NCBI GenBank assembly: GCA_022578605.1
Contig: MU394054.1
Span: 250,945 to 314,944, forward strand
Source: Camillea tinctor
Lineage: Eukaryota > Ascomycota > Sordariomycetes > Xylariales > Xylariaceae
Reading direction: 5' to 3'
Length of the DNA stretch: 64,000 nucleotides
Shown here: positions 1-12,273 of the stretch, piece after piece
How the letters are laid out: each line of letters starts with the position of its first letter
How positions within the stretch are numbered: the stretch's first letter is position 1
Position numbers and translations under genes: made by a program
The notes under the pieces: generated by a model
What the model saw: only the letters and a program-made list of their open reading frames with translations
Databases searched by the model: none
Told to the model about the DNA's origin: nothing

Positions 1-276
1 AGGCTCAGCTCGTTCGTGTGTACTTCGCAAAGGAGATGACGATGCGCTCTCCCTCCCAGTGCACATTTGATGACGAAGGCCACGCAGGTATGTGTGTCTG
101 CGCGCGCGTGTGCACCTCCTACGCATATATTCAGGTGCATATATTGCCTACGTTCTATGTGTCAAACATATACAACATTTGGCTAGTTGCTTGTTGATCC
201 TGTGTTATTGCAGAATCGAGATGGAAACAGTTCACCGGGAGGTGGAGGTGGAGGTGGAGGTGGAGAGAAGGGGTAA
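1..276 (+). CDS. Possible 3' end of an unidentified gene cut by the window edge
   Basis: An open frame enters from the left edge (third frame, starting AQLVRVYFAKEM) and runs to a good donor, CAG|GTATGT, at 87/88. The matching acceptor is either TTGCAG at 211-213 (reading on to a stop at 330-332) or the later GAG ending near 220 (giving a glycine-rich tail ending EKG with a stop at 274-276). I do not recognise the protein. The glycine tail would be encoded by the GGAGGT repeat. The segment is short and both ends are uncertain, so it may also be non-coding. Confidence 0.22.
237..267 (+). repeat. (GGAGGT)n microsatellite
   Basis: Four to five copies of the hexamer GGAGGT run from about 237. 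The G-doublets could form a two-layer G-quadruplex. If the left-edge gene is real, this repeat encodes a polyglycine tail. Confidence 0.85.
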
Positions 277-840
277 CAGGGTTGACCAAGTCTGTTACCT
301 ACATGTTTCTCAACGCTACCCTAACAGATTAGGTACAGAGCCAAGACTGGGTTAGTTTTGAGAGATGCCGCACAACTTCTTAGTTACCAGTACAGCAAGC
401 TCGATTCCAATCCCTCGGGACCTGCTTCCCGCCTCTTCCATGCTTGGGCTCCCTCCTAGATCAGGTACCTAACCTGGTAATCTTCAAGTTCCTTTCAACC
501 GTCAAATGATGGATGGGGAAGGACTACGGTATATGTACTTTTATATATATCCGTTTCCAACTTGACTATGTGATGCCCATATATCTTACTTAGACTCTGC
601 ACGTAAAGTTATATCAGTATGCATGTTTATTATAGACTATACACTACAGATAACAAAATAAATACCTGGAAATCGTTTAAGAATAAGCGGTCAGAATCGT
701 GCATCTCACCGGACTAGAAACAACTGGTTGATGTCTTAGGAATTAGGCTGGTTCAGGGGGCGTTATAGTGTTGTATTTGGAACAACCCTAAAAGCTAAAG
801 CGCGGCTCAGGTCCCCGGTAGGTACAGTAGTAGGTAGTCT

Positions 841-860
841 GTTAGGTTAGGTTAGGTTAG
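841..860 (+). repeat. (GTTAG)4 pentamer array
   Basis: Four perfect GTTAG units. A second partial run is at 1015-1029. It superficially resembles telomere repeat, but the unit is not TTAGGG. Confidence 0.8.
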
Positions 861-1030
861 TATGTAGTGAACCACCTTAGCTTTTATGTTAGTTATTATA
901 TATTGATGTATGCATGTTGTTTTGTTCATTAAAACTATTAACTAGTCAGTCTGTACATACTTCAATTAGTATATGACTCTATGCACGGAACACTCCGATA
1001 CCAAGAAACTAGGTAAGGTTAGGTTAGGTA

Positions 1031-1056
1031 GTCGAGTCGAGTCGAGTCCAGTCCAG
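1031..1056 (+). repeat. (GTCGA/GTCCA)5 pentamer array
   Basis: Three GTCGA units pass into two GTCCA units, showing a point change that spread within the array. Confidence 0.8.
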
Positions 1057-1361
1057 AGTTCAAGGTGTTTGACGATGTTGCGATTAGGTAACTAAGTCCA
1101 TACCAATTAATGATGTGTACATAACATATTTGAATGATGAATGATGAATGCTGAAGAGGCAAGAGTTTACGGACGGTACATGAGTTGGAACCCAACCTTG
1201 ATTCTCACTTACCTTCAAGCTTAACCTGACCTATCATAGACTCAATCTGTGTTCCACCGCTACGGTGACGAGAAACAGAGTGCTACCGAATAAACCCTCC
1301 CCCAGGCATCGGCAATTCTCTAGGTCACAGCCACCTAATCATAATAAGAACAATAATCACC

Positions 1362-1383
1362 ATAATAATAATAATAATAATAA
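1362..1383 (+). repeat. (ATA)n trinucleotide microsatellite
   Basis: About seven ATA/AAT units in AT-rich intergenic DNA. Confidence 0.9.
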
Positions 1384-3854
1384 AGCGACTTGAATTATAT
1401 TGGAATGGTCAGATGCATGGGCAAGGTGATGCAGGCACCAGTACTACTGTAGTTCCTTGGAATTGGGATCTAGATAGGGCAAGCTTATCGTAGGTTCCAT
1501 AGAAATCGAGCAAATGGATTATTGGGGTCGCGTCCTAGCGTCCTTACAGAGGAACAAAGCGCTTAGACCTGTCTGTGGAGTGGGCAGGATCCAAATAGTC
1601 CGAGTGGATAGGCATTCGTGGTTGGTTTAGGACTTGGACTTGTATCCATTCGGTTTTATTTATTACAGTTGTGTCGTGTGAAAGGCTTTGCGAGGTAGTA
1701 CGAACGCATGTCTGGACGTGGTGACAGCACCCCAGATAGGGCAACTGAATATCTGTGGTACAACCTAGAGCTGACCACCTGGTTACGCTGTCGAGTCGCT
1801 GACATCTTTTGGTGTGTGCATTGTCTAGGCGTAGGAGTAGACCTATATCCCCTACACCACTCGCCCACTGAAAGGGGCGGTCCGTCTTATGACGGACTCC
1901 CAACTTCTCTCCTTCTCTTCCCTCTGCCACGCGAGCCAAGGAACCACCATGTTTGACGATATTTTGCTGTAAGCTAGCCACTGGCCTAATTAGACAAAAA
2001 TACCTAGCGGATCTCCCCGGGAGCTGCTATCCTGTCATCTCAATATCTTACGATTACTTGTCGCTCATTACCTGCCTCGTGGCGGATCTTACTTTCGAAA
2101 CAGGAGCGAGCACTGGTAGGGAGAACCCACGGTTATCGACAAGCACAAGCACGGCCTGGCGAGGCTGGCCTTATTTTGGCTTCGCGCCAGGAGATTTGAC
2201 GTATACTCTATAAAGCCAGTTACTATATATATTTTGCGCCCGGACTGAAAGTAGAGCGACGGACGGACCCTGTCTGCGGAGTGCGTGGATCCTCATCATG
2301 AGAAAAGCTTTCGTGGAAACCTCGTAATTGTTTATGATAACTTCACGTCCATGGACAACCACGAACCGTAGAATCTGGTATGGATTAACGTATACTTACC
2401 TCCAATAGCAGTCAAGTTCTATGATGACTGATTATTAGATAAAAAGAGTGCCCCGCTGTCGACGAACCCTGGCCATGCTTGTGCTTTGTCAGACCGGCGA
2501 ATTCGACCGGATCATCTTGCCGATGAAGAGCGGGAGTGACTTTCCAACACCCATACCACCACCTCCTGCAATGCAGAAGTAGTGTTCTTTTACCATGATG
2601 TGAATTGATAGGTGACATTTCTAGCACAATAGCCGCTGGACTGCTGGTTACCACCAACCGTCACTGGTGGCACTTCTTCGGTTTCTTTCCGCCGGGTCAG
2701 CAGCACCTAGTGGTGGTAAACCCGTCACAGTTGCACATCAAGAAATACTTTTTTTGAGATTCTCTCTTCCCTTACCATAGATTCGGGGGTCTTCCCAACA
2801 GGTTATGCTGTATGTAGTTGTATGAGAGAGAGTGTGTGCATGTATGTACGTATATGTATGTAGGTATGGGTGCAACGATTTCCCCCCCACCCAGAACCTG
2901 GAGGAATTTCAATGTCGATTGCCCTATTTGAGTAAGCTCGAGGTCCGTTATTGCCGTATGGAGGCTAGGCTTGGCCTGGATTCGCTTTGGGATACCGAGT
3001 CACATGCAATATACGGGGGTGGGTAGAGGGATTTGGAAGAAGATACCGAGGAAGCTCGCCGTGGCTTTAGCTTTGGACCTCATAGTTAATAATCGAAACG
3101 CCATCGGCCCGCATTCTATAGCAAACAGTTGTGGTTGGTGGGCTTATCTGGGCATTCTAAACCCGCTGTGGGAATCCTTCGAACTAGTGGAATGACTCGT
3201 CGACTTGGAATTCTTGGAACCCACGAAGGCTTACCAACAATGTTCGCGAAGCGCCAAGGGGAATAGTATCAATAACCCCTGCTCGATGGACATGGATAAA
3301 AGTGAGGGTAGGGTTATATGGTTAGTGCGAAGAACGTACCTATATGTGCTATGTCGAGTTATGCCTGACACGGTTCCTCGATTGAGGCTCGTCACCTGGG
3401 ATACGGAATATATCGCATGTTCTCATTCTCACCTCTTTGGTGTAACTACGGCGTCATGGCGACAACTTTGACCGCGTGAATACGATGCGCTACAACGCGC
3501 TACAATGCGCCCCGAATCTCGTGCATGCTCTCATAGCCACCGGGTACCTGACAGAAAGGACCTTTGCAGACACGTGCCGGCATGCTCATAGTACTGGCGG
3601 TAGATCGAATTGACAGCTGCACGACATAGCCTTGAACGCGGAGCTGATTACCCAAGATTTCCTGATGAAGTTGAGAATTCCGTTGGTTATGTCTACTTTG
3701 AGCAGGGCTGACCGGTGGGCTGTGGGTTTGGTTCGGACGATGGACGGCTACGGGAGATGTGCCGACTTGAAAGATCAGGAGCTAGGACACCAAATAAGAA
3801 AGGAAAAAAGACCGGCTAATTAAGAAGATCGGATGGAGAAGAACGAGTTCGATC

Positions 3855-3891
3855 ATGTATGTAAGTGTGTATGTATGTATGTATGTATGTA
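3855..3891 (+). repeat. (ATGT)n tetranucleotide microsatellite
   Basis: About nine ATGT units, interrupted near the left end by AAGTGTGT. Confidence 0.9.
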
Positions 3892-4628
3892 CTTGACCTA
3901 GTTGTACATACGTTCTTTCGCATCCGATTCGAGAGATAGACTGTGGGGAGGGAGAAAGAGGCGGAGCCATAACGCAGCAGCAAAAAAGAAGGGTTATATA
4001 GGATAGGGGCGTATATATTATTATTATTATTAAGTACGCTCCTATGTCTTCTTAATCCTTTTGTGCTTTGGATAGCCGCAGGCATCAAGTACCAAGCATC
4101 GAGAACCGAGCAGCTATGCAGGAATATGTATATGAAATACCGAAGATGCTGTTGAATTGCTGCCGGGTCCCTGCAAAGGTTGTATTACATGTTGCTTGGA
4201 TCGCTAATCGAGGACAGAATATCGGTCTCGGTTACTGCAGGACTCGGAGAGACATGCATACGACCATGCTACCAGGCCAGGACTACGGGTGAGCTTGGTG
4301 AGCACGGTCTTAAGAGGGTCGGGACCGTAAAAATGAGAATAGGATGCTCATTTTCGATATCAGGTTTTTTGGAGGGGATGGTGGTTTTGTTTTCTGCTTG
4401 TGTCCCTTTCTGTACTCTGCCATGGAACAAGAAATAATGAAATGGAGGGGAGAGAACCTTAGTAGTTCACGACTTTGGTGGGGACTTCAGTATGTACATG
4501 TACTCGTACTATTCAGCTACAGCTGTTGTCAGTTGTCAGAGCGCAATAACCTAACTCCGACTTTGATTATTAAACAGGTCGGAGCTGAACATTTTATTTA
4601 GGCATGTACGTAGTAGGTACTACTTGCA

Positions 4629-4661
4629 GGGACGGGGAGGGGAAAGGAAGGGGGGAGGGGG
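4629..4661 (+). other. Candidate G-quadruplex upstream of cia2
   Basis: Five runs of three or more G (4629-4631, 4634-4637, 4639-4642, 4650-4655, 4657-4661) lie within 33 bases, which fits the canonical four-run quadruplex pattern with short loops. It sits about 440 bases upstream of the cia2 start codon. Function is inferred only. Confidence 0.55.
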
Positions 4662-5097
4662 CAGGCTGGAAAACCTTAAAAGATTCCATGTGAGGACTTA
4701 CCTAGGTAGGTACATGTGAGGAAAGTAGGACGAACCCCCACCCACGTGGACTCCTTGTCTTTGGCGAGGTCACTTCCAAACCTTGCTTTTTCGACCTTTG
4801 ACCTTTTTTGACCTCAATTCTTTTTTTTTTTCCTCTCTACAACTAAAAAAAGTTCCCTCGTGGCAAAACAAAACATACGACCAACACTAACACCTAACCT
4901 AGCATACACCTAACATAACATAACATAACATATTCGTATACACACTTAACAAATTCAAATTATTGCCCAGGACATAAACCAACACGCATATACAGAGAGA
5001 GAACAGACCACACAGTTCATCTTAACTCATTCCAACCTTTACCTTTTTGGTTCCGCGTATAAGCTGAAAAGACAAGATCCCTACACTCTCCCCCAAA

Positions 5098-6089
5098 ATG
5101 GACAAGGACAATGCCAACCCCACCATCCTCAATGTGTCGGAGCTCCCTACTAGACGGGACAGGAGGAAGAAAGCCTCTCGGAAGGCTTCCGAATCCAAGT
5201 TAGATGCCATTATGCGCAAACCGCAGTACCTGTCAACTCCCTTCTGCGATATACCGTGGTCCGATGACACAGAGAGCGACGATGACTTCACCGTGGAGCC
5301 CATCGACGAGCAGGAGGTTTATGGTGAGTTGCCTAGTCTGTGACTCTGCGACATTTTCCCTCTCTCCTGATCTCCACTGTCGGCATCGGTGTCGGCACCA
5401 CTTGTCCGTCTTTTATCGTGCAGCTTCTACTTCGATGCTCTTGGGTGTAACGACGCCTGCGTTTCATCGTCATCATCGCCAACCCCCATTACCCATTCCA
5501 CACACCGCGTAACCCTATTCCCCTAACCTAGGGCTTGTATTCCTTCCTGGGCTTGCCAGGCTTGCCAGGCTTGCTAGTCTTCCCCCCCAACCGTACCTCG
5601 TTAATGCTTGGTCCCCCCCCCATTTTATCTGCCCCCCCGAGTTCTGCATCGCAACACAAATTGGTTCAAATTTACTGCTCCATGCACACATCAGACGGCT
5701 GACGTTTCATAGACCTAATATCGACCATTTCTGATCCGGAGCATCCGCTATCACTTGGTCAATTGGCTGTCGTAAACCTTCCTGACATCCATATTTCCCC
5801 CTCTCCCTCTGTAGCCGCAGACCCTAACACTCTGACGCGTGTGCTGGTCAAAATCACCCCGACGATTACCCACTGCTCGCTTGCCACAGTCATCGGCCTG
5901 GGTGTGAGGGTGCGTCTCGAGAAGGCACTGCCGCCCAACTACCGTGTCGATGTTATGATCAAGGAGGGCACTCACAGCCAAGATGATCAAGTCAACAAGC
6001 AGCTAGCCGATAAGGAGAGGGTTGCTGCTGCTTTGGAGAATGTTACTCTCAAGGGAGTCCTCGACAAGATGTTGGAGACGTGTGTATGA
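5098..6089 (+). CDS. cia2: Cytosolic Fe-S cluster assembly targeting factor, MIP18/CIA2 family
   Basis: Two exons, 5098-5323 and 5713-6089 (about 200 residues), are joined by a 389-nt intron with a GTGAGT donor and a CATAG acceptor. The first exon encodes a basic and then acidic N-terminus ending QEVY. The second restores the family core: DLISTISDPEHPLSL, then ITPTITHCSLATVIGLGVRV with the conserved reactive cysteine, and VNKQLADKERVAAALEN near the C-terminus. Eukaryotic CIA2 proteins work with Cia1 and Met18/MMS19 to hand [4Fe-4S] clusters to cytosolic and nuclear enzymes such as DNA polymerases and helicases. The start is the first in-frame ATG of exon 1, and the length matches the family. 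A second intron at the internal GTAAAC near 5774 was considered and rejected, because the encoded residues fit the fungal family. Confidence 0.9.
5551..5577 (+). repeat. Three 9-bp tandem repeats inside the cia2 intron
   Basis: GCTTGCCAG occurs twice in perfect tandem and is followed by GCTTGCTAG. The repeat lies within the 389-nt intron of cia2. Confidence 0.85.
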
Positions 6090-9000
6090 GTATGAGGCCA
6101 ACATCCTCGCAGCGATCAAGAGGGATCGCCACCTTCCCAACAGGTCCTCCTCGATGGAACCATTCCAGAAGCTCATATGAGCTCCACGCTTTCGTGCACA
6201 AATAGCCACCGGCCCACTCCAAGACGGGCTGCACAGCCCAAGTTGTTCTAAACCCGTCATGCGAGATCTTGATACGGCGTCTATCTGCAAGGGCTCACGC
6301 AACGCATTAACGTCAACAGATGATCTTCCAGATGTGGGGGATTAATGCTGAGATTTCCCATCACAGTTGTGAGTGGGCTGTGAAGACGCTCCCGTACACC
6401 CCTTACCCCCCTCCCTTCCACACCGGATCTCCTACCTGTTCCTCGCGGATCATCATGATACTAGCCCAAATAGAGGTGATCATTCAGTCCCAAAAGTTAT
6501 GATGGTGTCGTTAGGTGGTTGCTTCGTCATCTTAGGGAGTCGTTATGCCAGCTCTGCTGGGACCGGTCCACCACCGGTGATTCGTATCAAGGTTTAGCTG
6601 TAAGGCTCATCCGAGGCGCAAATATATGCGCCTAGGGAACAGTCATGCACAATGTCATACTGGTCTATTTTTAAAAACCATGCAAGCTTATTCGGGTATC
6701 GTTCCCGTCTACTTAACCATATCAAGCTCAGAAATGTGGTTGATTCGATTTAAGATCGCTTTCTATGATCTTCGGTAATCAAACATGACCTACCAACTTA
6801 GATATCCAGAATAGTAAAGAAGATCTTCGATGGCCCCTATCTGAGGTTTTTTAGCCCTAGCTAGGATGTCATTTACGGTACACTTACTAGACCTAGACAA
6901 CCTTAGCCGCTGCTTAAACTTCTTAACACGGAATATTCGGCAGCATCTAGAAGAAATCCGTAACGAGTCTCCCGCCAATTTTACTTTAGCGGTATAAACA
7001 ATTCAATGGTACCTTTTCACTTATAGAGCACTTTTGCCTCACGGATGGGCTGATAATATCCCATCTCATATCAATGATCAACTCGGCCTAGACTTCCTAG
7101 ATCGGTCTTGGTCCGATGTATAAACGTTTCCTATCCTTCCTCAGACCTGCCTTTGTGCGTCGTATCTAGCTTCTTCTGTCGTCTTTCGGTCTAGTTACGC
7201 CTCTCCTTGTTTGTTGATTATCTAACCTCCTAAAGAAATCATAGTCACAACTAGGGATCTAGGAGAACGTAATTAGAGCAACTCGTTTAAGCATATCTCT
7301 TGAGCTTCGTCTGATTGCTTCACCTAGCTAGCCACTACTAGTGTCGGGCTAAAATCGGTCGTCTCCAGTCTAGGGGCCAATGTCGGCCTATGGCCGAGAA
7401 GACTTATTGCGCGAAGTAGTCTAGCTTGTATGTTTTGCTGGTCCAGAGGAAGTTCATGGCATGAGCCCCTTCAGATCCATGTCACTCATAGCTCCAGTGA
7501 TTCTGATATTTGTTTAGAGCCGTGTCTATCGATTCACACATTCATCCCTAAAATCCTCACGTACGCCTCTGTATCCTTCTCAGCCCAAATCCTACATGCC
7601 GTACACAAGACTATCTGCCGAACTTTCTAAGGCACAGGGTTTCGGATGGCTGCTTAACCTATTTGCCCCCCTGGTTGGCTCCCCCCTTAAGCCTTTGTTT
7701 CTTTCTCCGTTACTCCGTCCCATGCATATATTGTCGCCAACAGACCCTTCACAACCCCCCTACTAGCCGTATATCATGATGTCCTTGTCGCCCTAACTCA
7801 ATAACCGGTGTGTTTTGTCTACGCTTCTGGCTTGCAGCAGTCCTCTCAACATATGCATCGATGCTCATCCTCTTGACCGGGTTTCAAAAGAAGCTCCTTG
7901 ATTTCCGGTACCTTTACGCGGGAATATATATGAACGGAGATGCGTTCCACGGACACTACATAGCACATGAAGATGTCTTGAAATATTGAGTTCTTTGCAT
8001 ATTATAAAATGCATTATACACACACACGCCGACTCAGTATACGTATACATGCTTACACATGACCGCCATACATTATCACAAAGGACACGCACTCACGTAG
8101 CATGGCAAGAATAGCATATAATGTGTGTATGGTATACCTCTATTTCCTATCTAGCTTCAACTACTACATAACGAGCTACCCAACGCTGCCAGGTTGGTAA
8201 CATAGCTTAGCGCTGTGTGCTCTGTGGGCGAGAATACATCACATATCGTCAATGCAGTCAGCATGCGTCTGCAACTATACACATCTATTGCTACTTGAGC
8301 ATATGTTTTACGCCTGTCTACAACTGAATATTGGGTTAAGGATTTCCCCCGGTTCCTACCCACCCCCCCCCTCCCCCCTTCCCTTGCCAAGTTGACGTAC
8401 TAGCTTATGTATCTCAAACAAGCAGTCAGTGGTACCAACACCACCCTGACAACTCTCCAACTAAATACCACTCTACCTACTCACTAGTCACTCGATCTTG
8501 TTGCCACCCTTACCTACCGCCAACTTACCATTGCCACATACCGGACCATATATGAGCAGCATTAGTTTGCTGGGGAGTGAGCCACCCTCTGTACTATGGT
8601 AACAAATGTACGCTCACACCCAGCAACTCCCCCCTAAGAACCCCGTGGCGTTGAAAATTTATATACATTACATATGTCGACTTCCACTCTTTACCTATCT
8701 ACATAGGTATCTATATATATACACACACACACGTATACACAAAAGCAACAACATCCAAAGTTTCCCTTACGTGGTGGCTCGTCCCATCGTTGGGAATAAC
8801 AGCCTAACGCAAAGCCTAAAGCTATAAGTTTTTTTTTGTTCATGACGCACAACCAACGCTAAGACAGAACATGGTGAGCTACTTTCTTTACGACTCTATC
8901 GTAAATCAAGTCCCGTCCGGGTATCGGGTGCTACCGGGCTGATCAGGGCGTCTTTGTACCCATCTGGGGGACGGGGGGTAGCAGTATGTGTAGCGCCATG

Positions 9001-12000
9001 TAGTGTGCTGTGTGTAGTTGTTTAATAGTTCTTCCCTATGTATCTTCTTTTTTTTTCCCCTACACCCTTCAAATGTATTCCCATCCCCTTCCCTTCCCTT
9101 CTCCCCTCCCCCTCTTCAACCCTCCTTCCCCCCTTATCCGATTTAATCTCCCACCTGATCGCCCCACTCCCCGTCCCTCCCCCCCCTTCTTGATTTTCTT
9201 CTTTTTTTCTTTTGCTTCGATAGTTCCTTACTGGGCGTTCTACGGAATCCTCCCTCTTTTTTTTTCTTCCCTCGCCTCTTCCCGCTTTCTGCTTACCTTC
9301 TAGCCGGGCCTAGAACCCCTTTAAGGCCGGTGGCATAAGACGACTTTTAACAAGAAAACCCTGGATCCTTCGGCCCCTCCCATGGCCTCGTCTGGTCTTG
9401 CTCTAGTTATGTCTCTATGTCTCTTTCCTACTAGGTTTTAGTTTATGTACCTGGGTAGGGTACCTTACGCGTCCTGTAGAACGTTCAGTACATGGAACCT
9501 ATGTATCTTTCATGCATAACCATGCTAGTCTTGCAGGAGGAGGATACTTGGTTTTTACTTTTTGTATATTTTATTTCTCACATGGGTAAGGGGGTATGGT
9601 TTGGTGGGACAAGAATGAGGGGAGAGAGGAAGGGTAGACCTAGAAATAATTCAGATCCGCTTGATCTTTACAGCGAGGGTAGGTAGGCGGAAAAAAGAAA
9701 ACTAGAAACTAGAAACGAGGTAAACCCAGTAACACATCCTGTCATAGATGTACATACAATATGTGATATCGTTTAACAGTAAGTAGTAAAGCAAAGGGGT
9801 GGGGGATGGTGGGACGGGGCGTGGAGCCCCTGAATCTGGTTACTTACTTTCTTTACGTACCTAACGAAACGTCCACCTAGATGTCTCCCTTGGTAACTGC
9901 CAACCAACCGCCTACAATCTATAACCGCCTGTGGGCTAAACGGACTGCTACTGCTCTCACTAAAACATGTTACGAGCACGCAGAGAAGAGGTCACTGCGT
10001 GAAGCATATAACCTATAGTATAAAAAGGGGCTGAGAGCAAAAGGTCGACGCACCTTCTATCACATCATATGATATCACGGACGTATACACCATAGTATAG
10101 TGGGTTATATCAAAATGGAAAAGCTTGCGGCGTCGTCGTTGTCGTCGTCACGGACGATATGATGATATTTTCTACACGCGTCTGGCTAACGTATCAAGGT
10201 CATCCACATGACAAGAAACCATAGCAAGTAAATAAATCAGTACTTGGCGAGCTCTAAGCGTTAATTAGCTCACCCATCTGTAAAGCGTAAGCCAGTGCGT
10301 AAAGTAATAGGCTTTGCTTTCTCCCCCCTATCTCCTTTCCCACCTGAAGTGTTACTTACACTGCCGAGAAGAACAATAAAAAATAATATCTGTTAAACAT
10401 ACACCCTCACTAATCCCAAATACGAAAGAGAAAACACGGGAGAGCATCTGAGCTAGCTCTCTCCCTGCGTCAATAAACCCAACTATCGGTCCCGGAGACA
10501 GGCGGGCTCCGGCTACACGGCATTGGGTAATCTGTCCCCTTATTCAGATACTCCAGGTGCTAAGAGATAGGCGAGAGATAACCTACGTAGGACAGTGAAG
10601 AAATAGTTAAGTAAGGTATATATGATAACGTGGGGAGTGAGGGAGGTAGGTAGGTAAAACAAGCAGGTTGGTCGCCAGGGGATCCAAACCTGGGTAAGTT
10701 ATGAGTTGTGTATCTACTTACTGTATAATACGTAACCCATATCTCATCCCTATCCCTTCTTCTACTCCGCCCGCCGATCTGGTATCGATCTTCTTTTTTT
10801 CAACTTCTTGACTTTTATGTTTCATATCATTTTTCCTATTCCCCCCTTTCCGTATACTTATGAACACCCAATACTCGAGCAGTCTATCAATAAAGCAAGA
10901 AAACATACCCAGGTTGCTTAGGTCAAGTAAGTGGGTTTATAGGGATTTCCTAGTCTATTAATATCATCCTATCCTATCCTATCCTTTCCACCTACCCCTA
11001 TAACCCAAGCCCCTGTGTATCTATCTTGTGTAACACAGAGCAAACACTAGCAGAGATAAACCATACCTGCCTACCTATTCATATCCAATCTCATCTCATT
11101 CTTCCCTTTCCCCTCTCTCTTTTCCGGTCTTCCCTTCATCTGCTTTCCCTCCCTCCCTTCTCTACATCTTGACCGGTTCCCCTATCATCCACCACCTATA
11201 TCCACCCACCCATCCATCTATCCGGCATCACCAACCATCGAGCCCAAAGGCCCCCTCCCCCCTATAACATAGACCCCGTAAGCGTCGGGACCACCACACG
11301 CACCACATTCTCCATAAAGAGTCCCTCCCATATACATATCTCTCTCTCCATACCTCCCTACTTACTACCCACCCACCTACCTACATACCTACTTCACTCC
11401 ACCACAACATGCCTCCTCCCCATCCCCATAATACACGCCCCGACCCCCCACTCATTCCATCCAACCCACCTTTATTCCGTCTTCTTCTTCTTTTCCGAAT
11501 ACACGTAGGTTATCAACTTTACCTTCCCCGTACCATCCGTCCATAGTCGCGGCAAAGGCGAAGCAAAAATCAAGAAAAAGAAAAAAAAAGAAACCCCCGA
11601 AACTTCTCCGTTGATTACCAAAGCACCTACACCACCAGTCTTTCTTTTCCCGTCTTGCAATTTCCTTTCCATCCGTCCTTTCTCTCTCTCTTCCTTGATT
11701 TCCCCCCTTATTCACATATAAGCGGCATTACATGGTAGCCAAATACCGAACAAAAGGGGGGTGGGGGGGCATCAATATCTTTCCCGAATCAAATACCGAG
11801 ATCCTCAGTATACGAGACGAAAAAAAAGCAGAAAAAAAAGGAGAAAGGCAAAAAAGAAAAAAAGATAAAGATAAAAGAAAATCCGCTTTTCCGGTTGGCG
11901 AAGAAGGAAAAAAAATTGACGTACAACGTAATACGAGGTAAGACAAAGATAAAGTCGTGAGATGTATAGTTGAAAATCCGGATATGTTAAGTTAGGTATT

Positions 12001-12273
12001 GAGTAAGCTGAAAAAAAAATCGGACGTATTTTCTTTCCTGGGGGTGAAACATAAAAAAAAACCAGAACATAACCCCTATAATAATAAATATACACCCCCT
12101 TAATTCCATATCATTATACTTACGTACGTACCTAGCGTAGGGACATTATTTTTTTCTCTCTCTCTAATTAAAAAGTCTCCTGTTCTTTTCATTTCTTCAT
12201 CTTTAATATTCCCCTCCCACCTATTAATTCTTTCCCTTTCTCTTTTTCTTTCTTGTTTTTTGAAATTTTATTC
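6090..12273. other. 6.2-kb stretch without a convincing gene
   Basis: I find no ORF with a recognisable domain. 6090-6600 has coding-like composition downstream of cia2 but no frame that holds up. 6600-7620 is rich in CTAG/TAG on both strands and breaks every frame; it could be an old decayed element, but no transposase or reverse-transcriptase motif can be read. 9050-9320, 10740-10870 and 11090-11500 are long pyrimidine-rich tracts whose ORFs are low complexity. 11810-12080 is A-rich. About 10969-10987 is a short ATCCT array. The right end is the 3' flank of snu114. Confidence 0.55.

Larger units (their letters stand above)
333..5097. other. Gene-poor intergenic region with short tandem repeats
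   Basis: No ORF here looks like a protein: all are short, have no recognisable motif, and sit in low-complexity sequence. The region holds several small repeats (GTTAG, GTCGA, ATA and ATGT arrays, listed separately), scattered CCTAGG/GGTACC-type palindromes such as the one at 4701-4710, and a guanine-rich cluster at 4629-4661. The last 250 bases, rich in A and C, are the probable promoter and 5' leader of the gene starting at 5098. Confidence 0.6.

Noticed and set aside
841..860. Telomere or subtelomere repeat
   Set aside because: The unit is GTTAG, not TTAGGG, is only four copies, and lies in a housekeeping gene region.
1544..3823. Several 60-145-residue ORFs
   Set aside because: No domain, no splice-supported extension, and overlapping frames on both strands.
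5774..5816. Second intron in cia2
   Set aside because: GT and TAG ends exist, but the encoded VNLPDIHI segment fits the family, so the sequence is coding.
9010..9303. 97-residue Pro/Phe-rich ORF
   Set aside because: Product of a pyrimidine tract. No conserved motif.
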